A DNA stretch of 11,092 nt from Lautropia sp. SCN 70-15 (GCA_001724315.1 MEEC01000072.1:1-11092); one strand, 5' to 3'; positions 1 through 7,957 are shown, counted from the stretch's first letter. Numbers and translations are program-made. Notes: generated from the letters alone by a model not told the origin.

Positions 1-858
1 GACCTCGCGCGGGTTCTCGACGGCGATGTCGGCGCCCATCAGGCGCAGGATGTCGATCACGCCGGTGCGGGTCGGGTTCATGCCCACGTGCTCGAGCCGC
101 AGATCCGAACCCGGTGCGATCGCCGCGCCGACCAGGAAGAAGGCCGCCGACGAGATGTCGGCCGGCACGTCGATGGCGGTCGCGCGCAGCGGCTGGCCGC
201 CGACCAGCGAAGCGGCCGCGCCGTCGCGCACGACCCGGACCCCGAAGCCGCCGAGCATCCGCTCGGTGTGGTCGCGGGTGGGCGCGGGCTCGATCACCGT
301 GGTCTCGCCCTCGGCATACAGGCCCGCGAGCAGCAGCGCCGACTTGACCTGGGCGCTGGCCATCGGCATCTCGTAGCGGATGCCGGTCAGGCGCTCGCAG
401 GGCAGGATGCGCACCGGCGGCCGGCCGTCGCGCATCTCGATCCGGGCGCCCATCAGGGCCAGCGGATCGGCGACCCGCCGCATCGGACGCTTCGACAGGC
501 TCTCGTCGCCGATCAACGTGGACTCGAAGCGCTGGCCGGCGAGCAGGCCCATCATCAGGCGCATCGCGGTGCCCGCGTTGCCGCAGTCGAGCGGCCCGGC
601 CGCCTGCCGCAGGCCGTGCAGGCCCACGCCGTGCACCACCACCCGGCCGTCGGCCGGCCCCTCGATCGTGACCCCCAGCGCGCGGAAGGCGTTCATCGTG
701 GACAGCGCGTCGGCGCCCTCGAGAAAACCCGAGACGCGGGTGACACCGTCGGCGATCGCGCCCAGCATGATCGAGCGGTGCGAGATCGACTTGTCGCCGG
801 GCACCCGCAGGCTGCCGGACAGGCGCCCGCCCGGGGCGGCGCGAAAGCTTTGTCGCAT
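1..858 (-). CDS. aroA: 3-phosphoshikimate 1-carboxyvinyltransferase (EPSP synthase), 3' end outside window
   Basis: EPSP synthase joins phosphoenolpyruvate to shikimate 3-phosphate, the sixth step of the shikimate pathway, in the cytoplasm. The 286 residues present cover about two thirds of a usual ~430-residue enzyme; the C-terminal part lies beyond the left edge. Seen directly: the substrate-binding GDKSISHR at residues 21-28, GNAGTAMR at 93-100, SKRPMRRV at 122-129, MASAQVKSALLLAGL at 166-180, TRDHTERML at 194-202 and MNPTRTG at 260-266. The RPMxR element and overall wording match class II enzymes (Pseudomonas, Xanthomonas, CP4 type) rather than class I (E. coli, Burkholderia type). The glycine in GNAGT is the residue that is alanine in glyphosate-tolerant CP4, so tolerance is not predicted. 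The ATG at 858 is preceded by a GAAGGA ribosome site. It lies 43 bp after tyrA on the same strand, so co-transcription is likely. Confidence 0.96.
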   Translation of the reverse strand, partial: MRQSFRAAPGGRLSGSLRVPGDKSISHRSIMLGAIADGVTRVSGFLEGADALSTMNAFRALGVTIEGPADGRVVVHGVGLHGLRQAAGPLDCGNAGTAMRLMMGLLAGQRFESTLIGDESLSKRPMRRVADPLALMGARIEMRDGRPPVRILPCERLTGIRYEMPMASAQVKSALLLAGLYAEGETTVIEPAPTRDHTERMLGGFGVRVVRDGAAASLVGGQPLRATAIDVPADISSAAFFLVGAAIAPGSDLRLEHVGMNPTRTGVIDILRLMGADIAVENPREV

Positions 859-901
859 GGTCAATGGTTTCCTTCGGAGTTCGGCGGCTGCGCGGGGGCG
901 A

Positions 902-1762
902 TCAGCCCAGCCGCGAGCGCCAGCGGCTGGCGGCCGCGAAGACCTCGGCCAGCCGGTCGCGATCGCCGGCCTCGAGCGCGGCGACGATCTCGTCGAGCTG
1001 GCCCCGGAAGCGCGCCGCCGAGGCCAGGCAGGCCTCGCGGTTGTCGAGCAGGATGCCGGCCCACAACGTGGGCGAGGAGGCACCGATCCGCGAGGTGTCG
1101 CGCAGTCCGGCGCCCGAGTATTCGATGGCTTCTTCGGCGAGTTCACCCGACGCAATGGCCGCCGAAAGCGCGAAAGCCACCGCGTGCGGCCAGTGCGAGA
1201 CCTCGGCGAAGACCCGGTCGTGCAGCGACGGATCCATCGTGCCGAAGCGCGCGCCGGTGGGCGCGAGCATCTCGCGGACCGACTCGCAGTGCTGCCGAGG
1301 CGTGGCCTCGACCGGGCACAGCAGCCAGCGGCGGTCGCGGAACAGGCCGGCGCCGGCCGCCTGCGGCCCGCTCAGTTCCGAGCCGGCGATCGGGTGCCCC
1401 GGCACGAAGCGCAGGAAGGCCTCGCCGAGCTCGCGCCGCGCGGCGTCGATCACGCTGCGCTTGGTGCTGCCGCAGTCGGTCACCAGCGCCTGCGGCGCGA
1501 GCGAATCCCTGATCCGCGCGAACAGCGCGGGCATCTCGGGCACCGGCGCCGCGACCACGACCAGTGAGGCACCGGCCACCGCCTGCTCGGGCGAATCGCA
1601 GGCGGTGTCCACGAAGCCCAGCGCCCGCGCAACCTGCGCGTCGTCGCCGGGCGAATAGCCGGCGATCTCGGCCACGGTACCGCCGGCGCGCAGCGCGGCC
1701 GCCACCGAACCGCCAATGAGCCCGACGCCGAGGACCGCGACCTTGTCGATCGTCGCCGACAC
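902..1762 (-). CDS. tyrA: Prephenate dehydrogenase family protein
   Basis: This enzyme oxidatively decarboxylates prephenate (or arogenate) in tyrosine biosynthesis. The 286-residue protein has the length of a monofunctional TyrA without chorismate mutase or ACT domains. The Rossmann nucleotide-binding motif GVGLIGGS is at residues 12-19. The conserved GHPIAGSE at 122-129 and SHWPHAVAFAL at 189-199 hold the family's active-site histidines, and LRDTSRIGASSPTLW at 220-234 is the usual arginine-bearing segment. The residue after the second beta strand (GYS, 35-37) does not let me decide between NAD and NADP. The start is GTG, 3 bp after the hisC stop, which suggests translational coupling. In Pseudomonas tyrA and aroA are fused; here they are separate, with a TGA stop and a clear ribosome site for aroA between them. 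Confidence 0.95.
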   Translation of the reverse strand: MSATIDKVAVLGVGLIGGSVAAALRAGGTVAEIAGYSPGDDAQVARALGFVDTACDSPEQAVAGASLVVVAAPVPEMPALFARIRDSLAPQALVTDCGSTKRSVIDAARRELGEAFLRFVPGHPIAGSELSGPQAAGAGLFRDRRWLLCPVEATPRQHCESVREMLAPTGARFGTMDPSLHDRVFAEVSHWPHAVAFALSAAIASGELAEEAIEYSGAGLRDTSRIGASSPTLWAGILLDNREACLASAARFRGQLDEIVAALEAGDRDRLAEVFAAASRWRSRLG

Positions 1763-1765
1763 GGG

Positions 1766-2860
1766 TCAGCGCCCGAGCGCCGCGGGCAGCGCGGCCAGGA
1801 ACCTCTCGTTCTCCTCGGGCAGGCCGATCGAGACCCGCAGCCACTCGGGCAGGCCGTAGCCCGCCACCGGACGCACGATCACGCCGGCGCGCAGCAGGCG
1901 CTCGTAGACCGCGGCCGCGTCGCCCACCCGCACCAGCACGAAGTTGCCGTACGAAGGCACGTACTGCAGGCCCAGCGCGTCGAAGGCCGTCTGCAGCCGC
2001 GCCTTGCCCTGGCGGTTGATCTCGTAGCTGCGCTCGAGGAAATCCGCGTCGCCCAGCGCCGCGATCGCGGCCGCCTGCGCCAGCGAGTTCACGTTGAAGG
2101 GCTGGCGGATCCGGTTCATCAGGTCGGTCAGCTCGGGCTGGGCCAGCGCGAAGCCCACCCGCAGCCCGGCCAGGCCGTAGGCCTTGGACAGCGTGCGCGA
2201 CAGGATCAGGTTCGGGAAGCGGCGCACCCACTGGGTGGAGTCGAAGCGCAGCCCGGGGTCCAGGTACTCGTTGTAGGCCTCGTCGAGCACGACGACCACG
2301 TCCGGGGGCACGCTGGCCAGGAAGGCCTCGATGGCCTGCGCCGGCGCGAAGGTGCCGGTGGGATTGTTCGGGTTGGCGATGAACACGACCCGGGTGTCCG
2401 GCTCGATCGCCGCGCGCATCGCGTCGAGGTCGTGGCCGAAGTCGCGCGCCGGCACCACGATCGCGCGGGCGCCCACCGCCTGCGTGGCCAGCGCGTAGAC
2501 CACGAAGGAGTACTGCGCGTAGACGGCCGACTCGCCCGGCTGCAGCAGCGCGTGCGCCGCGATCTCCAGGATGTCGTTCGAGCCGTTGCCCAGCGTGATC
2601 CAGTCCTGCGGCACCGCGTAACGGCGAGCGATCTCGGCCTTCAGGTCGAAGCCGTTGGAGTCCGGGTAGCGCCCGAGCTCGTCCATCGCGGCCATCATCG
2701 CGCGGCGCGCCGACTCCGGCATGCCGAGCGGGTTCTCGTTCGAGGCCAGCTTGACGATCGAGGCCTCGTCGAGGCCGTACTCCCGGGCCAGCTCGCCGAT
2801 CGGCTTGCCGGCCTGGTAGGGCGCGATCTTCCGGACGTATTCGGGTGCGTGGATGCTCAT
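1766..2860 (-). CDS. hisC: Histidinol-phosphate aminotransferase
   Basis: This is a PLP-dependent fold-type I aminotransferase that converts imidazole-acetol phosphate and glutamate to histidinol phosphate. HisC copies beside tyrA and aroA can also transaminate aromatic keto acids. At 364 residues it has the normal length. Seen directly: LASNENPLG at residues 38-46, ANPNNPTG at 162-169, the cofactor aspartate in LDEAYNEY (D193), the Schiff-base lysine in SRTLSKAYGLAGLRVGF (K226), and the C-terminal substrate arginine in EWLRVSIG (R342). The ATG at 2860 was chosen because the sequence after it starts with the usual HisC N-terminus (about PEYVRKIAPYQAGKP) and AGGA lies upstream; longer readings in this frame enter the preceding gene. 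It heads the hisC-tyrA-aroA block. Its upstream neighbour is an acyl-CoA ligase gene rather than pheA. Confidence 0.96.
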   Translation of the reverse strand: MSIHAPEYVRKIAPYQAGKPIGELAREYGLDEASIVKLASNENPLGMPESARRAMMAAMDELGRYPDSNGFDLKAEIARRYAVPQDWITLGNGSNDILEIAAHALLQPGESAVYAQYSFVVYALATQAVGARAIVVPARDFGHDLDAMRAAIEPDTRVVFIANPNNPTGTFAPAQAIEAFLASVPPDVVVVLDEAYNEYLDPGLRFDSTQWVRRFPNLILSRTLSKAYGLAGLRVGFALAQPELTDLMNRIRQPFNVNSLAQAAAIAALGDADFLERSYEINRQGKARLQTAFDALGLQYVPSYGNFVLVRVGDAAAVYERLLRAGVIVRPVAGYGLPEWLRVSIGLPEENERFLAALPAALGR

Positions 2861-2952
2861 GGACGGGTCCTGTGCCAAACCCGAAAGGATAACCCGGCAC
2901 CGGGCGGCGGCCCTCCGGCCGGCCGGCCCCGCACCCTGCCCGTCGCCCCGCC
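2861..2952. other. Gap between transport operon and hisC block; possible weak terminator
   Basis: These 92 bp lie between the acyl-CoA ligase stop and the hisC start. Read on the minus strand, the gap contains runs of GGCC repeats (about 2918-2930) and then a short inverted repeat CCCGGTGCCGGG (2893-2904) followed by TTATCCTTT. The hairpin stem is only 4-5 bp and the T run is interrupted, so it is at best a weak terminator. I could not place a convincing hisC promoter. Read-through from the transport operon into hisC is therefore possible. Confidence 0.3.
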
Positions 2953-4677
2953 CTACAGCTTCTCGCGCAGCACCCGCTTGAGCAGCTTGCCGTTCGGATT
3001 GCGCGGCAGCGGCTCGGCCGTGATCGTGACCGTCTCCGGCACCTTGTAGTCGGCCAGCCGCTCGGCGCAGAAGGCGCGGATGGCCTCGGCGTCGACCGCC
3101 GGATCGGTGGCGTGAACGAAGGCGTGCACCCGCTCGCCGAGCACCGGGCAGGGGCGCCCGACCACGGCCGCCTCGACCACGCCCGGCATCGCGGCGATCA
3201 GGTTCTCGACCTCCACGCTGAAGATCTTGTAGCCGCCGCGGTTCAGCATGTCCTTCTTGCGGTCGAAGACCCGCACGAAGCCGTCGGCGTCGACCGAGCC
3301 CAGGTCGCCCGAGTGCCACCAGCCGGCGGTGAACTCGCGGGCGGTGGCGGCCTCGTCGTTCCAGTAGCCGCGCACCACCATCGGGCCGGCGATCCACAGC
3401 TCGCCGACCTCCCCCGGCGGCAGCTCGCGGCCCTCGTCGTCCACCGCGATCACGTCGGCGCAAGGCAAGGCCACGCCGACCGAGTCGGCGTGATCGCGGG
3501 TCAGGCCGGCCGGGATCATCGTGGTCGGCGAGGTGGTCTCGGTGGCCCCGTAGGCGTTGAGCAGGGTCAGGCCCGGCAGCCGCGCGGCCAGCGCGTCGAT
3601 CGTGGCCACCGGCATCGGCGCGCCGCCGTAGCCGCCGATCCGCCAGGCGGACAGGTCGTGGATGCCGAAGTCCGGCTGCAGCAGCGCGAGGTTGTACATG
3701 GCCGGCACCATCAGCGTGTGGCTGATGCGCTCGCGCGCGGCCAGCACGAGGAACTCGGCCGCCTTGAAGGCAGGCATGACGACCAGCGCGCCGCCGGCCG
3801 CCACGAAGGACGCGATGTTGGCCATCAGCCCGGTCACGTGACTGGCTGGCACCGCGAGCAGCGAGCGGTCCTCGGCCGCGATGCCCATGCAGGTCACGAA
3901 GTGGGCGGCCGAGTGCACCACGTTCAGGTGGGTCAGCATCGCGCCCTTCGGGCGGCCGGTCGTGCCGGAGGTGTAGAGGATCACCGCGGCCGCTTCCTCC
4001 TCGACCGCGGCAGCCTCGCGCAGCGGCGACGCGGTCTCCAGCTCGGAGAAGGCGAGCGAGGGTTCGCCGGGGCGCTCCTGGGGCGCGCCCTCTGGCGGCA
4101 CGTCCGGCTGGGGCGCACCGCCTGCGGGGGACTCAGGCGGCGGGCAGGCCACCCGGAGGGCCAGCATCGGCAGCTCGGCCGCTGCCGGCAGCCGGCCGGC
4201 CAGCTCGGCGTCGTGAAACACCGCCCGCGCGCCGCAGTGGCCGAGGATCCACCTCAGCCCGTCGCGCTGCTCGCGCGCGCCGATCGGCACGGCGATCGCG
4301 CCGATCCGCTGGATCGCGAACAGCGCGATCACGAACTCGGGGCGATTGGACACGAAGAGCGCCACCCGGTCGCCGGCCTCGATGCCGCGGGCCGCGAGCC
4401 CGCCCGCGACCCGCGCCACCCGCTCGTCGAGTCCGCGCCAGTCGAGCCTGAGGCTGCCGCAGACCAGCGCCTCGCGATCGGGGTGAGCCGCGACGGTCGC
4501 AGCGAAGAGATCGTGGAAGGAGCGCGCGCGCTCGACGAAACAGCGAACCACCCGGTCGCCGAAATGCGCCTCGTGGCGGATCGCCGGCAGCCGGCAGTCG
4601 GCCCACCAGTTGCCCGGCCCGCGCCGCGCCGCACCCTTCCCCGCCTTCGCCTCGATTGCGCTGCCTGCCTCGCTCAC
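2953..4677 (-). CDS. Class I adenylate-forming enzyme, acyl-CoA ligase type
   Basis: The family activates a carboxylic acid with ATP to an acyl-adenylate and usually transfers it to coenzyme A. The 574 residues hold the standard motifs: P-loop YTSGTTGRPKGA at 235-246, NAYGATETT at 374-382, HSGDLG at 455-460 with the ribose-binding aspartate D458, hinge region DRKKDMLNRGGYK at 472-484, and catalytic lysine K564 in NPNGKLLK. Residues about 178-207 form a proline-rich linker with an imperfect 10-residue tandem repeat before the P-loop. The GTG start at 4677 overlaps the stop of the upstream ATPase gene as GTGA and has an AAGGAG site, so coupling is likely. As last gene of the transport operon it probably converts the imported acid to its CoA thioester. 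The substrate (fatty, aromatic or dicarboxylic acid) cannot be read from the sequence. The stop is TAG. Confidence 0.92.
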   Translation of the reverse strand: MSEAGSAIEAKAGKGAARRGPGNWWADCRLPAIRHEAHFGDRVVRCFVERARSFHDLFAATVAAHPDREALVCGSLRLDWRGLDERVARVAGGLAARGIEAGDRVALFVSNRPEFVIALFAIQRIGAIAVPIGAREQRDGLRWILGHCGARAVFHDAELAGRLPAAAELPMLALRVACPPPESPAGGAPQPDVPPEGAPQERPGEPSLAFSELETASPLREAAAVEEEAAAVILYTSGTTGRPKGAMLTHLNVVHSAAHFVTCMGIAAEDRSLLAVPASHVTGLMANIASFVAAGGALVVMPAFKAAEFLVLAARERISHTLMVPAMYNLALLQPDFGIHDLSAWRIGGYGGAPMPVATIDALAARLPGLTLLNAYGATETTSPTTMIPAGLTRDHADSVGVALPCADVIAVDDEGRELPPGEVGELWIAGPMVVRGYWNDEAATAREFTAGWWHSGDLGSVDADGFVRVFDRKKDMLNRGGYKIFSVEVENLIAAMPGVVEAAVVGRPCPVLGERVHAFVHATDPAVDAEAIRAFCAERLADYKVPETVTITAEPLPRNPNGKLLKRVLREKL

Positions 4678-5327
4678 GCCGCCTTCTCCTTCGCGTTGGC
4701 GCCCCGCTCGATCACCACTTCGCGGTCGAGCATCGACGCCGCATGGTTGAGCTCGGACTGCGCGATCACGACGGTCAGGTCCTTGCCGCGCAGGCCGAAC
4801 ACGACCTCCGACAGGCGCTGCGAAAGCGCCGGCGCCACGCCCTCGAAAGGCTCGTCGAGCAGCAGCAGCCGCGTGCCGACGGCCAGCGCGCGCGCCAGCG
4901 CGACCAGCTTCTGCTGGCCGCCCGAGAGCAGCAGCGCGCGGCGCTCGCGCATCTCGCGCAGCTCGGGCAGCACCTCGTAGACCCGCGCCAGGCGCTCGCG
5001 CTCGTCCAGCGTCTTCGATACCCACACCGGCACGAGGATGTTCTCCTCGACCGTGAGCTCCGGCACCAGGCCGCGGTCCTCGGGCATGTAGCCCACGCCC
5101 ATTGCCGCGCGGGCGTGCCGCGGCACGGTCGCCAGGTCGACGCCGTCCCACGAGACCCGGCCCGCGGTCGGCGTCAGGTGCCCCATGATGGTCCGCAGCA
5201 GCGTGGTCTTGCCGGCGCCGTTGCGCCCGACCAGCCCGACCATGCTGCCGCGCTCGACCGCGAGCGAGAAGCCGCGCAGCGCCTGCACCGACTGGATCGT
5301 CACGTTGACCGATTCGATGTTCAGCAT
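4674..5327 (-). CDS. livF: LivF-like ABC transporter ATP-binding protein (short C-terminus)
   Basis: This is the second ATPase of a hydrophobic/branched-chain amino acid type (Liv, HAAT) importer; the symbol marks the family, not the substrate. Seen directly: Walker A GRNGAGKT at residues 34-41, signature LSGGQ at 134-138, Walker B LLLLDE at 154-159, and glutamine Q190 where most ABC ATPases have the switch histidine. That substitution is also found in E. coli LivF (VEQN). At 217 residues it is about 16-20 shorter than typical LivF. The usual tail after the last strand (a G-rich strand, then a helix ending near YLG) is missing and replaced by GANAKEKAA. It starts 2 bp after the LivG-like stop and overlaps the acyl-CoA ligase start by 4 bp. 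It should pair with the LivG-like ATPase at the cytoplasmic face of the permeases. Confidence 0.92.
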   Translation of the reverse strand: MLNIESVNVTIQSVQALRGFSLAVERGSMVGLVGRNGAGKTTLLRTIMGHLTPTAGRVSWDGVDLATVPRHARAAMGVGYMPEDRGLVPELTVEENILVPVWVSKTLDERERLARVYEVLPELREMRERRALLLSGGQQKLVALARALAVGTRLLLLDEPFEGVAPALSQRLSEVVFGLRGKDLTVVIAQSELNHAASMLDREVVIERGANAKEKAA

Positions 5328-5329
5328 GT

Positions 5330-6085
5330 TCAGGCCCCCTGCCGCAGCGAGCCGGTGACGTAGCGCTGGACCTGCTCGTCGGCCAGCACCGCGTCGGGCG
5401 GGTCGTCGGCGATCACGCGCCCGCTGTAGAACGCGATCACGCGGTCCGCGTAGCGGGTCACGATCTCCATGTCGTGCTCCACGAAGAGCACCGTGACCTT
5501 CTCGGCGGCCAGTGCGCCGGCGATCGTGTCCATCATCGGGAATTTCTCCTCCACCGACACCCCGCTCGTGGGCTCGTCGAGCAGCAGCAGCTTGGGCTGG
5601 CCGGTGAGCGCCATCGCGATGTCGAGCAGCTTGCGCACCCCGCCGGGCAGCTCAGAGACCTTGCGCTGCGCGTGCGCGGCGAGGTCGAAGCGCTCGAGCA
5701 GCGCCATCGCCCTGGCTCGCCGCTCGGGAGAACGGGCCGGCTTCCAGAAGGACAGCTCGCCGTCGTTGCAGGCGGCGGCGACCAGCATGTTGTCCAGCGC
5801 GGTCATGTCCAGCGCCAGCTGCGGGATCTGGAACGAGCGGGCCACGCCCAGCCGGGTGATCCGGCGCGGGCCCAGGCCGGTGATCTCCCGGCCGTCGAGC
5901 GCGATCGTGCCGGCGTCCGGCTTCAGGTAGCCGGTCACCATGTTCACGAAGGTGGTCTTGCCGGCGCCGTTGCTCCCGATCAGGCTCACCCGCTGGCCGG
6001 TGGGCACCTCGATGTTCACGTCGTCGGCGGCGGTGACCGCGCCGAAGGACTTCATCAGGCCGCGGGCGGAAAGCATCGTCGTCAT
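5330..6085 (-). CDS. livG: LivG-like ABC transporter ATP-binding protein
   Basis: This is the first ATPase of the Liv-type importer, 251 residues, a normal length. Seen directly: Walker A GSNGAGKTT at 37-45, Walker B LLLLDE at 166-171 followed by PTSGVS, and switch histidine H204 in FVEHDME. The C-terminal BCA_ABC-type tail (DEQVQRYVTG) is present. The signature motif is altered to LPGGV at 146-150, where the consensus is LSGGQ and LivG often has LAYGQ; I believe related importers share this variant, but that is from memory. The ATG at 6085 overlaps the LivM-like stop as ATGA. A second ATG three codons later (6076) is possible. Together with the LivF-like protein it would form an asymmetric ATPase pair. 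Confidence 0.93.
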   Translation of the reverse strand: MTTMLSARGLMKSFGAVTAADDVNIEVPTGQRVSLIGSNGAGKTTFVNMVTGYLKPDAGTIALDGREITGLGPRRITRLGVARSFQIPQLALDMTALDNMLVAAACNDGELSFWKPARSPERRARAMALLERFDLAAHAQRKVSELPGGVRKLLDIAMALTGQPKLLLLDEPTSGVSVEEKFPMMDTIAGALAAEKVTVLFVEHDMEIVTRYADRVIAFYSGRVIADDPPDAVLADEQVQRYVTGSLRQGA

Positions 6086-7050
6086 GCCCGGGCCTCCTGC
6101 TCGGCGCGACGCGCGGCCTGGCGGTCGATCCAGAGCGAGCCGAGCCCGCGGGGCAGGAACCGGATCACGACCAGCAGGAACAGGCCCATCGCGAGCTGCC
6201 AGGTGTTCGGGAAGTAGAGGTTGGAGAACGAGCGGACCACCTCGACCACGAAGGAGGCCAGGAACACCGCCAGCATGCTGTGGTGTCCTGAGAGGATCGC
6301 CACGAAGACGAACTCGCCCGAGGTGGTCCAGTAGCTGAAGTTGGGCTCGATGTGGCCCAGCGCCAGCACCGTCAGCGCGCCGCCCACGCCGCCCAGGAAG
6401 GCCGCGAACACGAAGTTCACCGCGATCGCGCCCGACACCGAGGCGCCCAGGTACTCGATCCGCAGCTCGTTCTCGCGAATGGCCAGCGAGACCATCCCGC
6501 GAACCGAGTCGCTGTAGACGCGCGCCACCGTCGCCAGCAGGCCCACCAGCACCACCGCGACCGAGTAGAGCGCGAGGTTCGCGCCTTCCGACGAGATCTC
6601 GTTGCCGAAGAGCGTGGGCCGGCTCACGTTGAAGCCGTCCGAGCCGCCCATGGCCTCGGACTTGACCAGGATGCCGTAGAGCACCATCGAGATCGCCAGC
6701 GTGAGCATCGCGAAGAAGATGCCGCGATAGCGCGACAGCAGGGGCGAGAACGGCGCGGCCAGCAGCGCGGCGGCGAGGCCGCCGCCCAGCACCAGCACCA
6801 CCGCGTCGGTGATGCCGGTGTGGTTGGCGAGCAGCGCGGCGGCGTAGCCGCCGGCCGCGAACACGAAGCCCTGCCCGAAGGAGACCACGCCGCTGCGCAT
6901 CAGCAGCACGATGCCCATCGACACCAGGCCATGGGAGATCGCCATCGTGGACAGGAACAGCAGCCACTTGGGCATGACGAAGCCGGCGGCCAGCAGCGCC
7001 ACGATGGCGGCCCCGCCGGCCAGGGCGGTCTTGAGGATCGGGTTGTCCAT
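6082..7050 (-). CDS. livM: LivM-like ABC transporter permease
   Basis: This is an inner-membrane permease subunit of the Liv-type importer with 322 residues. It has repeated hydrophobic segments (about 12-34, 36-52, 58-76, 82-100, 110-130, 158-176, 203-232, 245-270, 285-299), fitting the multi-pass fold. Family wording includes SGVVSFGQGFVFAAGGYAAA at 53-72 and the cytoplasmic coupling segment AIRENELRIEYLG at 190-202. A charged C-terminal tail (residues 309-322) follows the last membrane segment. The ATG at 7050 overlaps the LivH-like stop as TGATG, with AAGGAAG upstream, and its own stop overlaps the livG start. Substrate unknown. Confidence 0.92.
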   Translation of the reverse strand: MDNPILKTALAGGAAIVALLAAGFVMPKWLLFLSTMAISHGLVSMGIVLLMRSGVVSFGQGFVFAAGGYAAALLANHTGITDAVVLVLGGGLAAALLAAPFSPLLSRYRGIFFAMLTLAISMVLYGILVKSEAMGGSDGFNVSRPTLFGNEISSEGANLALYSVAVVLVGLLATVARVYSDSVRGMVSLAIRENELRIEYLGASVSGAIAVNFVFAAFLGGVGGALTVLALGHIEPNFSYWTTSGEFVFVAILSGHHSMLAVFLASFVVEVVRSFSNLYFPNTWQLAMGLFLLVVIRFLPRGLGSLWIDRQAARRAEQEARA

Positions 7051-7943
7051 CAGATCTTCCTTGCCTGAACTCGCTGGAACAGCCCCTCGGGCCGGAACAC
7101 CAGCACGATGGCCATCGCGATGTAGATGCTGAACAGCTCGGCTGCGGGCCAGGTGTGGACCGCGAGCGCCCGGGCCAGCCCGACGATCAACGCGCCGATC
7201 GCCGCGCCCTCGATGCTGCCCAGGCCGCCGATGATGACGACCGCGAACGAGACGATGATCACGCCCACCGACAGGCCGGGCTGCACCGACACCATCGGCG
7301 CGGTGAGCGCCCCGGCGAGCGCGGCGAGGAAGATCCCGAACATGAAGGCGAAGGTGTAGATGCGCGACACGTTCACCCCCATGCTGGAGGCGATCTCGTC
7401 GCTGTGGATCACCGCGAGCACGATCTTGCCGATGCGCGTGCGGTTCAGCCCCCACCACACGGCCAGCCCGCAGAGCACCGCCACGACGATCAGCATGAAG
7501 TCGTAGCCGACGTAGGACAGCGTGCCGAACTCGACGTTGCCGAACAGCATGTAGGGTTCGCTGACGTAGTAGGGCGTGGGCCCCCAGACCAGCTTGGTGA
7601 CGTCCTCGAGGATCAGGAAGAGCGCGTAGGTGACGAGCACCAGCAGCACCTCGTCGCGTCCGTAGAACACGCGCAGCAGGCCGCGCTCGGTGAGCGGCGC
7701 CAGCAGCGCGGCCACCGCGACCGCCGCCAGCAGCATGGCCACCGGCGAGAGCTCGGGCGCCAGCCCGAGGGTGGCGAACCAGCCCACGAAGGAGGCGGCC
7801 GCATAGGCGCCCACCGCGTAGAAGCTGCCGTGGGCGATGTTGAGGATCTTCAGCACGCCGAAGACCAGCGTCAGTCCGAGCGCGACGATGAACAGCCACG
7901 ACGCGTAGACGATGCCGTCGATCAGGATGGTGAGTGCAAGCAT
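7050..7943 (-). CDS. livH: LivH-like ABC transporter permease
   Basis: This is the other inner-membrane permease of the importer, 297 residues. The LivH hallmarks are GLTLVFGVLKILNIAHGSFY at 23-42, VIIGGLGSIEGAAIGALIVG at 236-255, and the C-terminal LVFRPEGLFQR at 281-291. Hydrophobic segments span nearly the whole length, broken by the loop at about 118-145 and the coupling region around 165-192. The ATG at 7943 has only a weak ribosome site (CGGAA), and the base of a strong hairpin lies 14 nt upstream. The gene is 122 bp downstream of the binding-protein gene, the only wide gap inside the operon. Confidence 0.92.
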   Translation of the reverse strand: MLALTILIDGIVYASWLFIVALGLTLVFGVLKILNIAHGSFYAVGAYAAASFVGWFATLGLAPELSPVAMLLAAVAVAALLAPLTERGLLRVFYGRDEVLLVLVTYALFLILEDVTKLVWGPTPYYVSEPYMLFGNVEFGTLSYVGYDFMLIVVAVLCGLAVWWGLNRTRIGKIVLAVIHSDEIASSMGVNVSRIYTFAFMFGIFLAALAGALTAPMVSVQPGLSVGVIIVSFAVVIIGGLGSIEGAAIGALIVGLARALAVHTWPAAELFSIYIAMAIVLVFRPEGLFQRVQARKI

Positions 7944-7957
7944 CGGAGGATTCCGGG

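Noticed and set aside
88..1567. Long plus-strand open frames opposite aroA and tyrA
   Set aside because: They are Arg/Ala/Pro-rich, antisense to well-recognised genes, and typical shadow frames of GC-rich DNA.
2866..2880. TGGCAC element resembling a sigma-54 -24 box upstream of hisC on the minus strand
   Set aside because: The -12 part (TTGC spaced 5 nt) is missing, so it does not form a sigma-54 promoter.
1143..2900. Long minus-strand open frame of 585 codons
   Set aside because: It runs out of frame through hisC and tyrA, which have complete family motifs; its product is low-complexity and resembles nothing known.
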